Origin: Janibacter limosus
GTDB taxonomy: Bacteria; Actinomycetota; Actinomycetes; Actinomycetales; Dermatophilaceae
Direction of reading: 5' to 3'
Length of the DNA: 64,000 bases
Assembly (NCBI RefSeq): GCF_004295485.1
Contig: NZ_CP036164.1
Span: forward strand, 744,001-808,000
The notes beneath the pieces were generated by a model. That model made no database searches and was not told the origin of the DNA. It was given only the letters and a program-made list of their open reading frames with translations. Shown piece after piece: positions 25,507-33,612 of this stretch. The translations under genes were made by a program, and so were the position numbers. Numbering within the stretch: the first letter of the stretch is position 1; each line of letters opens with the position of its first letter.

Positions 25507-25812
25507 TCAGTCGCGGCGGCGGACGACGAGGCGCAGCACGAGCCACATGAGGGCGCCGGTGAGCAGGACGCCGACGATGCCGGCCACCCCGCCGGAGACG
25601 AAGCCGCTGTCGACCCCCAACGTCTCGTAGTCGGCGAAGGGGGACCCGTCACTGCCGTGCTCCCCGGCCGAGTCGGCGAAGCCGAGGGTCTCGGCGACGT
25701 GCTCGAGCCCGTCGGGGTGGCCGGACGCCCAGAAGCTCACGACGGCAGCGAGCAGCAGGCAGATGGCCAGGCCGACGAGGACGAGGGTGCGGGTGGACAC
25801 GCGCTGCTTCAC
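25507..25812 (-). CDS. cbiN: PDGLE domain (CbiN-like) small subunit
   Basis: A 101-aa membrane protein with two helices (LVLVGLAICLLLAAVVSFWA and GVAGIVGVLLTGALMWLVLR) and between them an outside loop that opens with the PDGLE motif (SGHPDGLEHVAETLGF). PDGLE proteins are the CbiN/NikN subunits of cobalt or nickel importers, needed for metal loading. Overlaps the CbiM stop region and is followed 1 bp later by cbiQ. Confidence 0.88.
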   Translation of the reverse strand: MKQRVSTRTLVLVGLAICLLLAAVVSFWASGHPDGLEHVAETLGFADSAGEHGSDGSPFADYETLGVDSGFVSGGVAGIVGVLLTGALMWLVLRLVVRRRD

Positions 25813-26501
25813 GGTGCCACCACCTCACGGTCGGCGGAGGTCGACCTGCCGGTGGCCAGGTGCCGTGCACCGTGGACGAGGTCCGGGCGCACCGACATCA
25901 CTGCGGAGACGACGAGGTAGGTGATGACTGCCTCGCCGATCCCGATGAGGGCGTGCCAGGTGATCATGGCGCCGAAGAGGGTTCCGGCCGGTACGGGGGC
26001 GCTCCCGCCGACGAGGAAGAGCCCCGCGAAGGCCGCAGCGGTGACCGGGACCGACAGCACTGCCGCCGTGGCCGCCGCCGCCGGGACCGAGGCAGGGCGC
26101 GAAGGGAGGACCCGCCGGGCGAGGGCGAAGACCAGCCAGCCGACCCAGACGCCGATCAGGGCCATGAGGGTGACATTGGTGCCTAGGGCCGTCAGGCCCC
26201 CGTCGGCGAAGACCAGCGCCTGCACGAGCAGGACCACGGTCATGCACAAGGTGGCGGTCCACGGGCCGACGAGGACCGCGGCCAGGGCGCCCCCGAGGAG
26301 GTGGCCGGAGGTCCCGGTGGCCACGGGGAAGTTGAGCATCTGCGCGGCGAAGACGAAGGTCGCGACGAGGCCTGCCAGGGGAGCGACGCGGTCGTCGAGG
26401 TCGCTGCGGCTGCGACGCAACGCCAGCGCGACCCCCGCGACGGCCACGACCGCCGTGGCCATCGAGGTCGGGGCGTCGAGGAATCCATCGGGGACGTGCA
26501 T
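25809..26501 (-). CDS. cbiM: ECF-type cobalt/nickel importer substrate-binding component (CbiM/NikM)
   Basis: A 230-aa membrane protein beginning MHVPDGFLD, where Met1-His2 amines and His side chain bind the metal in CbiM/NikM. Further metal-site His is in GTSGHLLGGALAAVLVGPW near 85; ITWHALIGIGEAVITYLV closes the protein. About six hydrophobic helices. Preceded by AAGGAG 5 nt before the ATG. First gene of cbiMNQO. Cobalt versus nickel cannot be decided; no cobalamin riboswitch or cobalamin genes are nearby. Confidence 0.9.
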   Translation of the reverse strand: MHVPDGFLDAPTSMATAVVAVAGVALALRRSRSDLDDRVAPLAGLVATFVFAAQMLNFPVATGTSGHLLGGALAAVLVGPWTATLCMTVVLLVQALVFADGGLTALGTNVTLMALIGVWVGWLVFALARRVLPSRPASVPAAAATAAVLSVPVTAAAFAGLFLVGGSAPVPAGTLFGAMITWHALIGIGEAVITYLVVSAVMSVRPDLVHGARHLATGRSTSADREVVAP

Positions 26502-26559
26502 GTGTCTCCTTCACGGCCGTACGCGCTGGGATAGTTTGGGGCGCGTCCACCGACCATAT

Positions 26560-26573
26560 TGCACGTGTGTGCA
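26560..26573. promoter_or_regulatory. Operator-like dyad TGCAC-N4-GTGCA between cbiM and bcp
   Basis: The 14-bp TGCACGTGTGTGCA sits in the 92-bp divergent promoter region, directly after CATATT (26555-26560), a likely -10 for bcp. A repressor bound here would cover the bcp start point and lie near the cbiM promoter. Regulator unknown; a metal or redox sensor would suit the two genes. Confidence 0.4.
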
Positions 26574-26593
26574 GGCACAGAGAGCGAGGCGAC

Positions 26594-27064
26594 ATGGGCG
26601 AGCGACTCACCCCGGGCGACCCGGCCCCGGACTTCACCCTTCCCGACGACACCGGTGAGCAGGTCTCGCTGAGCGACTTCCGCGGCAAGCGGGTGATCGT
26701 CTACTTCTACCCGGCGGCCATGACGCCGGGGTGCACCAAGCAGGCCTGCGACTTCAGCGAGTCGCTCGAGGCGCTGCGTGCGGCCGACACCGAGGTCGTC
26801 GGCATCTCACCGGACGCGCCGGCGAAGCTCGCCACCTTCCGCGAGCGCGACGGGCTGACCATCACGTTGCTCTCCGATGCGGACAAGTCGGTGATGACCG
26901 CCTGGGGCGCATATGGTGAAAAGAAGTTGTACGGCAAGGTCGTGCAGGGCGTCATCCGCTCTACGATCGTCGTCGGACAAGATGGTGTGGTCACCCACGC
27001 CCAGTACAACGTCAAGGCGACGGGCCACGTGGCCCGTGTCCGCCGTGACCTCGGCATCGAGTAA
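26594..27064 (+). CDS. bcp: Thioredoxin-dependent peroxiredoxin (Bcp/PrxQ)
   Basis: A 156-aa PrxQ-type peroxiredoxin. Peroxidatic Cys and resolving Cys are in TPGCTKQACDF near residue 45, five residues apart as in the Bcp alpha-helix type; the typical opening GDPAPDFTLPDDTG and the Arg of VIRSTIVVGQDG near 127 are present. Reduces H2O2 and organic peroxides in the cytoplasm using thioredoxin. ATG 26594 has a GAGG at -10; the upstream in-frame ATG at 26567 falls inside the promoter dyad. Confidence 0.93.
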   Translation: MGERLTPGDPAPDFTLPDDTGEQVSLSDFRGKRVIVYFYPAAMTPGCTKQACDFSESLEALRAADTEVVGISPDAPAKLATFRERDGLTITLLSDADKSVMTAWGAYGEKKLYGKVVQGVIRSTIVVGQDGVVTHAQYNVKATGHVARVRRDLGIE

Positions 27065-27079
27065 GGACGGAACCACCAC

Positions 27080-27382
27080 GTGAGCAATGACAACCCGAGC
27101 ATGACCAAGCTCGAGAACGACATCGTCACGACCCGTGACCGGCTCGCCCAGACGATCGACGAGCTGAGCGTCCGCGCGGCGCCCAAGAACGTCATCGCCC
27201 GGAAGAAGGAGCAGGCCAAGGTCTCCTTCACCCAAGCGACCCGGACCGAGTCGGGCGAGCTGCGCATGGACCGGGTGGCGATCGCCGCGGCGGCCGTCGT
27301 CGGGCTCGTCGTGCTGAAGATCGTCTCGGCCAACCGTAAGCAGAAGAAGTGGGAGCGCCAGCGCGCCAAGCGTTCCTGGTGA
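27080..27382 (+). CDS. DUF3618 family small membrane protein
   Basis: A 100-aa protein with an N-terminal amphipathic half (KLENDIVTTRDRLAQTIDELSVRAAPK, the DUF3618 signature) and one membrane helix near residues 67-84 (VAIAAAAVVGLVVLKIV), then a basic tail. Such proteins are common in actinobacteria and often lie near membrane-shaping or holin-like genes; function is unknown. GTG start with AAGGACGG upstream. 15 bp after bcp, so probably the same transcript, ended by the hairpin at 27399. Confidence 0.82.
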   Translation: MSNDNPSMTKLENDIVTTRDRLAQTIDELSVRAAPKNVIARKKEQAKVSFTQATRTESGELRMDRVAIAAAAVVGLVVLKIVSANRKQKKWERQRAKRSW

Positions 27383-27398
27383 CGCACCACGACAGCAG

Positions 27399-27436
27399 CG
27401 AAGGGGGGTCCCGCCGGTCGGCGGGACCCCCCTTCG
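27399..27436 (+). terminator. Strong hairpin terminator after bcp-DUF3618
   Basis: Arms 27399-27415 and 27420-27436 form a perfect 17-bp stem around a GGTC loop. The stem contains CGAAGGGG on both strands. No U-run follows, as usual in high-GC actinobacteria. Confidence 0.8.
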
Positions 27437-27517
27437 TCACGTGGTGGAGGCCGGCAGAACCGCCATCTGGCACCGATTTCGTTCTGCGCGCTGGCTGCTG
27501 CTAATGTTTCTCCTCGC

Positions 27518-27590
<73 letters not shown>

Positions 27591-27596
27591 CAGCTC

Positions 27597-27633
27597 ACGA
27601 AGGGCCCCACCGCATCGCGGTGGGGCCCTTCGT
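27597..27633. terminator. Bidirectional hairpin terminator between tRNA-Lys and copC
   Basis: Perfect 17-bp arms (27597-27613 and 27617-27633) with an ATC loop, between a plus-strand tRNA and a minus-strand gene, so it can serve both. Confidence 0.8.
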
Positions 27634-27652
27634 CGTGAGGGGCAGGCGCCTG

Positions 27653-28462
27653 TCAGCCGCGCCACTCGTCGAGGTCGATGTCCTCGTCATTGCTGCCGCG
27701 GCCGCGGCCGCGGGCGATCAGCCCGGCGGCGGCCAGGAGGACGAGCAGCACGCCCAGCCCGGCGATCCAGACCCACGTCGGCAGGCCCTCGTCGTTGCTG
27801 GAGCCCTCATCGCCGTCCGTCGGGGCTGCGGCGCTGGAGGAGGAGCTGCTGGTGCTGGCGGGCGCGGTCGGCTGGGTCTCGCCGTCGGTCGCACTGGTCG
27901 CGGAGGAGGCCGGCGCCGACGAGGAGCTGCTCGGCGGTGCGGTCGTCGAGCCCGGGGCCGACGACGTGGCGCTGCCCGGGCTGCTCGCGGACGGCGCGGT
28001 GCTCGAGCCGCTCGTGCCCGGGGCCGACGAGGTCGGCGTGTCGACGGCGCCCTCGTCACCGGTGGGCGGTGTGTAGGTGAAGCTCAACGTCCCGCTGATC
28101 GGGTGCCCGTCGGCGCTGACCACCTTGTAGCTCACGGTGTAGTCGCCGGCGGCGAGCGAGGACTTCAGGGGCTGGTAGACCGTGTTGCCGTCCACCTCGG
28201 GCTTGCCCTCTGTCGCGTCGGTCGAGCCGCTCTTGACCGAGATCTGGTTGAGGCCCTCCTTGATCTGCTCGTTGAACTGCAGCATCACCTCGGGCGGCGT
28301 CGCCGTGAGCGTCGACCCGTCCTTGGGGCTCGACGCCTCGAGTCGGGCGTGGGCCGACGCGGGGGAGGCCGTCACGACCATGGCGACGAGCAGCGCTGCG
28401 AGAGCAAGGATCGCGCTCGCCAGACGGACGAAGGGGGCAGGAGTCCGGTGTGTGGTGGTCAC
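27653..28462 (-). CDS. CopC-domain secreted protein with C-terminal membrane anchor
   Basis: A 269-aa exported protein: signal peptide to about residue 32 (LAALLVAMVVTASPASA then HARLEA), a CopC domain to about 125 (GSTLTATPPEVMLQFNEQI, YTVSYKVVSADGHPISGTLSF), a long Ser/Thr/Ala linker (about 130-225), one membrane helix (WVWIAGLGVLLVLLAAAGLI) and an acidic tail. The His right after the cleavage site and the later GHP are usual copper ligands in CopC. Probably displayed outside the membrane to bind copper. No copD is adjacent. GTG 28462 chosen from the signal peptide. Confidence 0.83.
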   Translation of the reverse strand: MTTTHRTPAPFVRLASAILALAALLVAMVVTASPASAHARLEASSPKDGSTLTATPPEVMLQFNEQIKEGLNQISVKSGSTDATEGKPEVDGNTVYQPLKSSLAAGDYTVSYKVVSADGHPISGTLSFTYTPPTGDEGAVDTPTSSAPGTSGSSTAPSASSPGSATSSAPGSTTAPPSSSSSAPASSATSATDGETQPTAPASTSSSSSSAAAPTDGDEGSSNDEGLPTWVWIAGLGVLLVLLAAAGLIARGRGRGSNDEDIDLDEWRG

Positions 28463-28569
28463 CGGACCATCGTGCCTGATGACACGACGGCAGGGTGGGA
28501 GGGGGTGGTCACGAGCAAGCCCGCCGCTCAGGTACGATGGTCCCCGCTGCCCGAAGTTGAGGGCACATG

Positions 28570-28642
28570 GTGGGTATAGCTCAGCTGGTAGAGCATCGCC
28601 TTGTGGTGGCGAGGGCCGCGGGTTCAAGTCCCGTTACTCACC
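28570..28642 (+). tRNA. tRNA-His (anticodon GUG)
   Basis: Acceptor GTGGGTA/TACTCAC with discriminator C at 28642 and a G at 28569 ready to serve as the G-1 of tRNA-His; anticodon loop TTGTGGT. TACGAT near 28531 is a likely -10. Confidence 0.96.
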
Positions 28643-28649
28643 CCGATGT

Positions 28650-28681
28650 CGAAGGCCCCCCGGTTCGCCGGGGGGCCTTCG
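28650..28681. terminator. Bidirectional hairpin terminator between tRNA-His and orn
   Basis: Perfect 14-bp arms (28650-28663 and 28668-28681) around TTCG, a stable tetraloop, between a plus-strand tRNA and the end of the minus-strand orn gene. Confidence 0.8.
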
Positions 28682-28718
28682 TCGTGCTCGGGCTCAGCCT
28701 GCGACGAGCAGGCGTGGA

Positions 28719-29342
28719 TCAGCCGACCTGGTACTTGCTGGCGATCTGCTTCAGCTCGGCGCTCTCCAGCCCCGGCTGGGGACGGAAGACGGCCTCGCGG
28801 TAGTAGCGCAGCTCGGCGATCGACTCGGTGATGTCGGCGAGCGCCCGGTGGCCGCCCTTCTTGTCCGGCGAGGCGAAGTAGGCCCGCGGGTACCACCGAC
28901 GCGAGAGCTCCTTGATCGACGAGACGTCGATCATCCGGTAGTGGAGGTGGCTCTCGAGGGCGACCATGTCCCGGGCGAGGAAGGCGCGGTCCGTGGCGAT
29001 CGTGTTGCCACCGATGGGCGCCTTGCCCGCCTCGGGCACGTACTCCTTGATGTGGGCCAGGGCTGCGTCCTCGGCCTCCTGCAGGGAGGTGCCCTCCGCG
29101 AGGACGTCGAGCAGGCCGGACGTGGTGTGCATGTCGCGCACGAAGTCGTTCATCTGCGCCAGCGCGGCCTCCGGCGGCCGGATGATGATGTCGATGCCCT
29201 CGTCGAGCTGGTTGAGCTCGTAGTCGGTGATGAGGACGGCGACCTCGATGAGCGCGTCGTGCTCGAGGGAGAGCCCGGTCATCTCGCAGTCGATCCAGAC
29301 GATGCGTTCGGACGAAGTCGAAGAAGTCACGCGCGTCACCAT
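28719..29342 (-). CDS. orn: Oligoribonuclease (DEDD exonuclease)
   Basis: Degrades 2-5 nt RNA leftovers to mononucleotides in the cytoplasm. The 207-aa protein carries the DEDD set: VWIDCEMTGLSLEHD near residue 15, TIATDRAFLARDM near 115 and HRALADITESIAELRYYRE near 165 (DEDDh His then Asp). Length fits the family. ATG 29342 is the first start; GTG 29339 and 29330 are alternatives a few codons on. Divergent from prsW. Confidence 0.95.
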   Translation of the reverse strand: MVTRVTSSTSSERIVWIDCEMTGLSLEHDALIEVAVLITDYELNQLDEGIDIIIRPPEAALAQMNDFVRDMHTTSGLLDVLAEGTSLQEAEDAALAHIKEYVPEAGKAPIGGNTIATDRAFLARDMVALESHLHYRMIDVSSIKELSRRWYPRAYFASPDKKGGHRALADITESIAELRYYREAVFRPQPGLESAELKQIASKYQVG

Positions 29343-29422
29343 ACCGACCCGGCCCACGTAGCCCTCGTCACTGGGGAGTCCTACCCACGGACAGCGACGG
29401 TGGGCTCGGTTAGCGTGACGCC

Positions 29423-30991
29423 ATGAGCTCGACTCCGCCACCCCCGCCACCCGGTCAGCCGCCGGTTCCCGTGGGACCGCCGCCGCCCCCGGGGCAGGCT
29501 GGCCCGCCCCCGCCGCCTCCCGGTGCGCGGACGGCAGCGACCACACCCCCGCCTCCCGGCCGGTCCCCGGCCCCTCCGCGCACGGGCGGGGCATCAGAGG
29601 ACACCCTCACGCGTCGGGTGCTGCGACGGGGTGCTCCGGAGGAGCCCGAGTGGTACCGCACGGCCAGCCGCTCGATCGCTCTCGCGGAGCAGGAGGCGCG
29701 GACCGACTCGCGGCGGAAGGTGCTGGCCCAGCAGCGGGCCTACGAGGCCCAGCAGCAGGCGGCGGCCCAGGCCGCAGCCCAGCACAACGCCAACCAGGCC
29801 TTCGCCCAGCAGCAGGCCCAGCATCAAGCCTGGCTGCAGCAGCAGCAGTACACGGCGCACTACGTCACCGAGCGCGCCCACACCAACCCGACTCCGCGCC
29901 CGACCCTGCGCACCTGGCTGCTCGCCGGCATCGTGACCGTGGCGTCCTTGGTCTTGCTCCTGATCTTCACGCTGTACTACGGAGCTGCCTTCGGCATCGT
30001 GCTGACGCTCGTCAGCCTCCTGGCCGCCCTCATCCCGCTGACGCTCGTCGTGCCGATCTTCCTGTGGCTCGACCGCTTCGAGGCCGAACCCTGGCGCTAC
30101 CTGCTCACCGCCTTCCTCTACGGAGCGCTGGGGTCGACCCTCCTGGCCATCGTCGGCAACCTGATCTTCGGGACGCTCCTGGGCGCGCTCTTCGGTGCCG
30201 ACAACCAGGACGTGCTCACCGCTGTCATCTCCGCACCCCTCGTCGAGGAGACGACCAAGGGCGCCTTCCTCCTCGTCATGTGGTTGCTCATGCGACGCGA
30301 GTTCAACGGACTCACCGACGGCATCGTCTACGCAGGCATCGTGGCTGCCGGGTTCGCCTTCACCGAGAACATCCAGTACTTCGCGGGCGCGGCCATGCAG
30401 CAGGGGGTCGCCGGGTTCGGCTGGACCTTCGTCCTGCGAGGGCTGGTCACTCCTTTCCTCCACCCGATGTTCACCAGCATGACCGGCATCGGCGTCGGGA
30501 TGGCTGCGGTCTCGCGGTCCATGCCCGTCAAGTTCGTCGCGCCCGTGCTCGGCTGGTGCGCCGCCGTGCTCGTGCACGGCCTGTGGAACCTCAGCGCCTC
30601 CAACGGACTGCCCGGCCTGATCACCGGGCTCGGGGTGGGCTTCATCGCCTTCGTCAGCTTCCTGTGCTTCGTCGTCTGGACCCGCAGGCGCGAGGCCCGC
30701 GTGATCGGCCAGCACCTCGTGGCCTACGTCGACACCGGCTGGCTCTCCGCCGACGAGGTCGGGATGCTCGCGTCGATGAAGGCGCGCCGTGCCGCGCGTC
30801 GGTGGGCGAAGTACCACCGGGGTCCGCAGGGGGTGCGGTCCATGCGCAGCTTCCAGGACTGCGCGTCAGAGCTGGCGCTGCTGCGCTACCGGCAGCTGAG
30901 CCACGTGGCCGAGCCCGTGTCCCTGGAGCGCGAGCGGGTGCTGCTGGACTCGATGACGGCCCGCCGCCGCGAGTTCGCCGGAGCCGTCTAG
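29423..30991 (+). CDS. prsW: PrsW family intramembrane metalloprotease with long Pro- and Gln-rich N-terminus
   Basis: A 522-aa membrane protein. Residues 1-50 are proline runs (PPPPPPGQPP), about 90-140 an Ala/Gln helix (AYEAQQQAAAQAAAQ), and about 163-420 hold 8 or so helices. Protease motifs: APLVEETTKGAFL near 275 (EExxK), FAFTENIQYFAG near 315, FLHPMFTSMTG near 350 and VLVHGLWNLSAS near 387. PrsW proteins cut membrane proteins such as anti-sigma factors; the target here is unknown. ATG 29423 is 6 nt after TAGCGT (29411-29416), predicted leaderless. Confidence 0.88.
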   Translation: MSSTPPPPPPGQPPVPVGPPPPPGQAGPPPPPPGARTAATTPPPPGRSPAPPRTGGASEDTLTRRVLRRGAPEEPEWYRTASRSIALAEQEARTDSRRKVLAQQRAYEAQQQAAAQAAAQHNANQAFAQQQAQHQAWLQQQQYTAHYVTERAHTNPTPRPTLRTWLLAGIVTVASLVLLLIFTLYYGAAFGIVLTLVSLLAALIPLTLVVPIFLWLDRFEAEPWRYLLTAFLYGALGSTLLAIVGNLIFGTLLGALFGADNQDVLTAVISAPLVEETTKGAFLLVMWLLMRREFNGLTDGIVYAGIVAAGFAFTENIQYFAGAAMQQGVAGFGWTFVLRGLVTPFLHPMFTSMTGIGVGMAAVSRSMPVKFVAPVLGWCAAVLVHGLWNLSASNGLPGLITGLGVGFIAFVSFLCFVVWTRRREARVIGQHLVAYVDTGWLSADEVGMLASMKARRAARRWAKYHRGPQGVRSMRSFQDCASELALLRYRQLSHVAEPVSLERERVLLDSMTARRREFAGAV

Positions 30992-31677
30992 CGCACGGAG
31001 GGGCCGACGACGACCTCGAGCGGCTCCGCGGTCAGTGCCGCCACGGCGGCGCGGTGGTCCCCGGCAGGCAGCGCCACGTCGGCGATCGAGATCGCCGACG
31101 GCCGGGGCTCGTCGGCTCGCCAGTCGACGAGCGCGGGGGGCTCGAGCGGTCCGGAGACGAGGACCTCCGACGGGTCGACGACGAGGCCGTGGCCGGTCGC
31201 CTTGAGGACCGCCTCCTTGCGCGCCCACACCCGGGCGCGCGCGACCAGCAGGTCGTGGCCGGTGAGGTCGGCGAACCCGGGAGCCTCGTCGCGGGCCAGG
31301 GTCGCCCCGGCGAAGCCCTCGAAGTCGGCGTCGGTGAGGTCCTCGACGTCGACGCCGACCTCCACACCCTGCGCCACGGCGACGACCGCGACATCAGGGG
31401 TGTACGAGAGGGAGAAGTGCCACCCGGGCGTGTCGACGAGGTGCGGCTTGCCGTGCTTGACGCTGTCGCACGTGGTGCACCGCCGCTCGAAGACCAGCGT
31501 GGCGGGGTCGCGATCGAGCAGCTCCCCGAGGACGCGCCGCACGAGGGCGTGGCCGGTGACGAAGGGGGTGGCCTGCCTCTTGCGCTCGGCCCGGGCCCGC
31601 TCGCCGTCGTCGAGAAGAGCGAGGTCGGTGGGGGAGTCGCTCACCCCGGCCTCGCGCACGATCACACGGACGGACAT
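30988..31677 (-). CDS. 4'-phosphopantetheinyl transferase (Sfp type)
   Basis: A 229-aa Sfp-type enzyme that moves phosphopantetheine from CoA to a carrier protein. Motifs: HFSLSYTPDVAVVAVA near 87, VGVDVEDLTDADFEGFA near 110 (Mg-binding GVDVE), and WARKEAVLKATGHGL near 155 (the WxxKEA box). A CxxC pair (RRCTTCDSVKHGKPHL) precedes the first. No polyketide or NRPS genes are in view, so its carrier partner is elsewhere. An in-frame ATG 12 bp upstream (31689) is the alternative start. Its stop overlaps the end of prsW. Confidence 0.9.
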   Translation of the reverse strand: MSVRVIVREAGVSDSPTDLALLDDGERARAERKRQATPFVTGHALVRRVLGELLDRDPATLVFERRCTTCDSVKHGKPHLVDTPGWHFSLSYTPDVAVVAVAQGVEVGVDVEDLTDADFEGFAGATLARDEAPGFADLTGHDLLVARARVWARKEAVLKATGHGLVVDPSEVLVSGPLEPPALVDWRADEPRPSAISIADVALPAGDHRAAVAALTAEPLEVVVGPSVR

Positions 31678-31753
31678 GGTCTCGATCATGGCAGGTCAGG
31701 ACGGTCACTACACTGAACCCGCCCCGCTTGGTCACCAGTGCCGCGCGGGGCGA

Positions 31754-31827
31754 GCCTCCGTAGCTCAGGTGGACAGAGCAAGGGCCTTCTAATCCCTAGG
31801 TCGTTGGTTCGAATCCAACCGGGGGCG
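31754..31827 (+). tRNA. tRNA-Arg (anticodon UCU)
   Basis: 74 nt: acceptor GCCTCCG/CGGGGGC, anticodon loop CTTCTAA, T-loop GTTCGAATC. No encoded CCA. The stem pair at 31-39 is a mismatch (C-T), slightly unusual. TACACT at 31709-31714 may be the -10. Confidence 0.93.
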
Positions 31828-31876
31828 CTCCCGTTTTGCACGCTGCCGCAGGCCTGTTGCTGGTTAAGGTGTGCGC

Positions 31877-33601
31877 ATGGGTGAGATCGCGCGGGACAGT
31901 GGTGTGGACGCCGACCTCCTGGCGAGGATCTCGGCGTTGCGTGACGAGGTCGACCGGAGCCGGTTGACGCTGGACCTGCCGAGCACCCAGCAGGCGTGGG
32001 TCGAGCGCCAAGCGCTGCTCGACCAGCTCGACGACTACGTCATCCCGCGGTTGTCCTCGATCGACGCCCCGCTGCTCGCGGTCGTCGGGGGGTCGACCGG
32101 CTCGGGCAAGTCGACGCTCGTCAACTCGATCCTGCGCCGCGAGGTGAGCCGGTCCGGCGTCCTGCGACCGACGACCACCAGCCCAGTGCTCATCCACCAC
32201 CCCGACGACGAGCGCTGGTTCCGCGACGCGAGGATCCTCCCTTCGCTCGGCCGGGTCACCGGTGACGACCGCGGCGAGCCGCAGCCCGGCACCGTGCGCC
32301 TGGCCCCGTCGCCGACCCTGCCGCCCGGCATGGCGATCCTCGACGCCCCCGACATCGACTCCGTCGTCTCGGCCAACCGCGAGCTGGCGGCCCAGCTCCT
32401 CTCGGCCGCCGACCTGTGGCTCTTCGTCACCACTGCGGCGCGGTACGCCGACGCGATCCCGTGGAGCCTGCTGCGTCAGGCCGCCGACCGGGGGACCGCC
32501 GTCGCGCTCGTGCTCGACCGCGTCGACCGCCCGGCCATGGCCGAGGTCCGCACCCACCTGATCGAGATGCTGCGTGAGCAGCACCTCGAGACCGCCCCCG
32601 TCTTCACCGTCCCCGAGACGCAGCTCGACGCCGAGGGGCTCATCCCCGAGGCCGACATCGAGCGCCTGCGGGGCTGGCTGACGGCGCTCGCCGGCGACCA
32701 GCGCGCCAGGACCAGCATCATCCGCCAGACCCTCCAGGGGGCCCTGCGCTCGCTCGACGGGCGCGCCCAGCGGCTCGTCGAGGCCGCGCAGTCGCACCGC
32801 GAGCAGACGAGCAGCCTCTCCCAGGCCGCCTACGACGCCTACGACAAGGCCGAGGAGGGCGTCACCGCCGGCATGCAGGACGGCCAGCTGCTGCGGGGCG
32901 AGGTCCTCGCCCGCTGGCAGGAGTTCGTCGGCACCGGCGAGTTCTTCCGCAAGGTGGAGAAGGGGGTCTCCCGGATCCGCGACCGCGTCACCTCCGCGGT
33001 GTCCGGAGGTCCCGCGCCCTCCGCCGAGCTCGACGAGGCCCTGCACACGGGCGTCAGCGCGCTGCTGATCTCCGAGGCCGACACGGCCGCGGCGACGGTC
33101 GCCCGCACCTGGCGGGGCACCGAGGCCGGGCCCGTCGTCCTCGAGGCGCACCCTGGCCTCGGGCGCTCGTCGAGCCAGCTCGAGCCGGCCGTCGAGCGAC
33201 TGGTGCGTGACTGGCAGGACGACGTCCTCGACATCGTGCGCGCCGAGGGCGCCAACCGCCGGACCAACGCGCGCGTGGCCGCCTACGGCATCAACGGCAT
33301 CGGCCTCTTCCTCATGCTCGTCTCCTTCGCCCACACCGGGGGAGTCCTCGTCGCCCCGGAGGTGGCCATCGCCGGTGGCACCACGGCTCTGGCGCAGAAG
33401 GTGCTCGAGGCGATCTTCGGCGACCAGGCGGTACGCGACATGGCCAAGAAGGCCCGCTCGCTCCTCCTCGACCGGGTCGAGGCGCTCTATGCGTCCGAGC
33501 GTGACCGGTACACCGAGGTGACCGGGGACCTCGCCGTCAGCGAGGCCCAGATCCGCCGCCTCCAGCAGGCGACCGCAGCGATCGGTGAGGTAGTGCGATG
33601 A
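31877..33601 (+). CDS. Dynamin-like / Era-type membrane GTPase, first of a pair
   Basis: A 574-aa GTPase. G1 is VVGGSTGSGKSTLVNSIL near residue 68, G2 region PTTTSPVLIHH, G3 DAPDIDSV near 158, and a G4-like VLDRVDRP near 215. The second half is helical with a hydrophobic hairpin near 475-520 (YGINGIGLFLMLVSFA, GVLVAPEVAIAGGTTALA). Probably a membrane-associated partner of the GTPase at 35142-36803. ATG 31877 is 6 nt after TAAGGT (31865-31870), predicted leaderless. It ends in CGATGA, formerly overlapping the second gene and now bordering an IS110 element. Confidence 0.82.
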   Translation: MGEIARDSGVDADLLARISALRDEVDRSRLTLDLPSTQQAWVERQALLDQLDDYVIPRLSSIDAPLLAVVGGSTGSGKSTLVNSILRREVSRSGVLRPTTTSPVLIHHPDDERWFRDARILPSLGRVTGDDRGEPQPGTVRLAPSPTLPPGMAILDAPDIDSVVSANRELAAQLLSAADLWLFVTTAARYADAIPWSLLRQAADRGTAVALVLDRVDRPAMAEVRTHLIEMLREQHLETAPVFTVPETQLDAEGLIPEADIERLRGWLTALAGDQRARTSIIRQTLQGALRSLDGRAQRLVEAAQSHREQTSSLSQAAYDAYDKAEEGVTAGMQDGQLLRGEVLARWQEFVGTGEFFRKVEKGVSRIRDRVTSAVSGGPAPSAELDEALHTGVSALLISEADTAAATVARTWRGTEAGPVVLEAHPGLGRSSSQLEPAVERLVRDWQDDVLDIVRAEGANRRTNARVAAYGINGIGLFLMLVSFAHTGGVLVAPEVAIAGGTTALAQKVLEAIFGDQAVRDMAKKARSLLLDRVEALYASERDRYTEVTGDLAVSEAQIRRLQQATAAIGEVVR

Positions 33602-33612
33602 GAAGCCCTGTG

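Noticed and set aside
26502..26593. Cobalamin or nickel riboswitch upstream of cbiM
   Set aside because: The gap between cbiM and bcp is only 92 bp and shows no cobalamin-box element; too short for the known aptamers.
31871..31877. GTG at 31871 as start of the first GTPase
   Set aside because: The -10 TAAGGT ends at 31870, so a transcript would begin near the ATG at 31877, matching the leaderless pattern.
32955..32965. AGAAGGGG copies (here and near 58546) as members of the CGAAGGGG set
   Set aside because: Closer to the B. subtilis SRS but too few to count as a signal here; left out of the tally.
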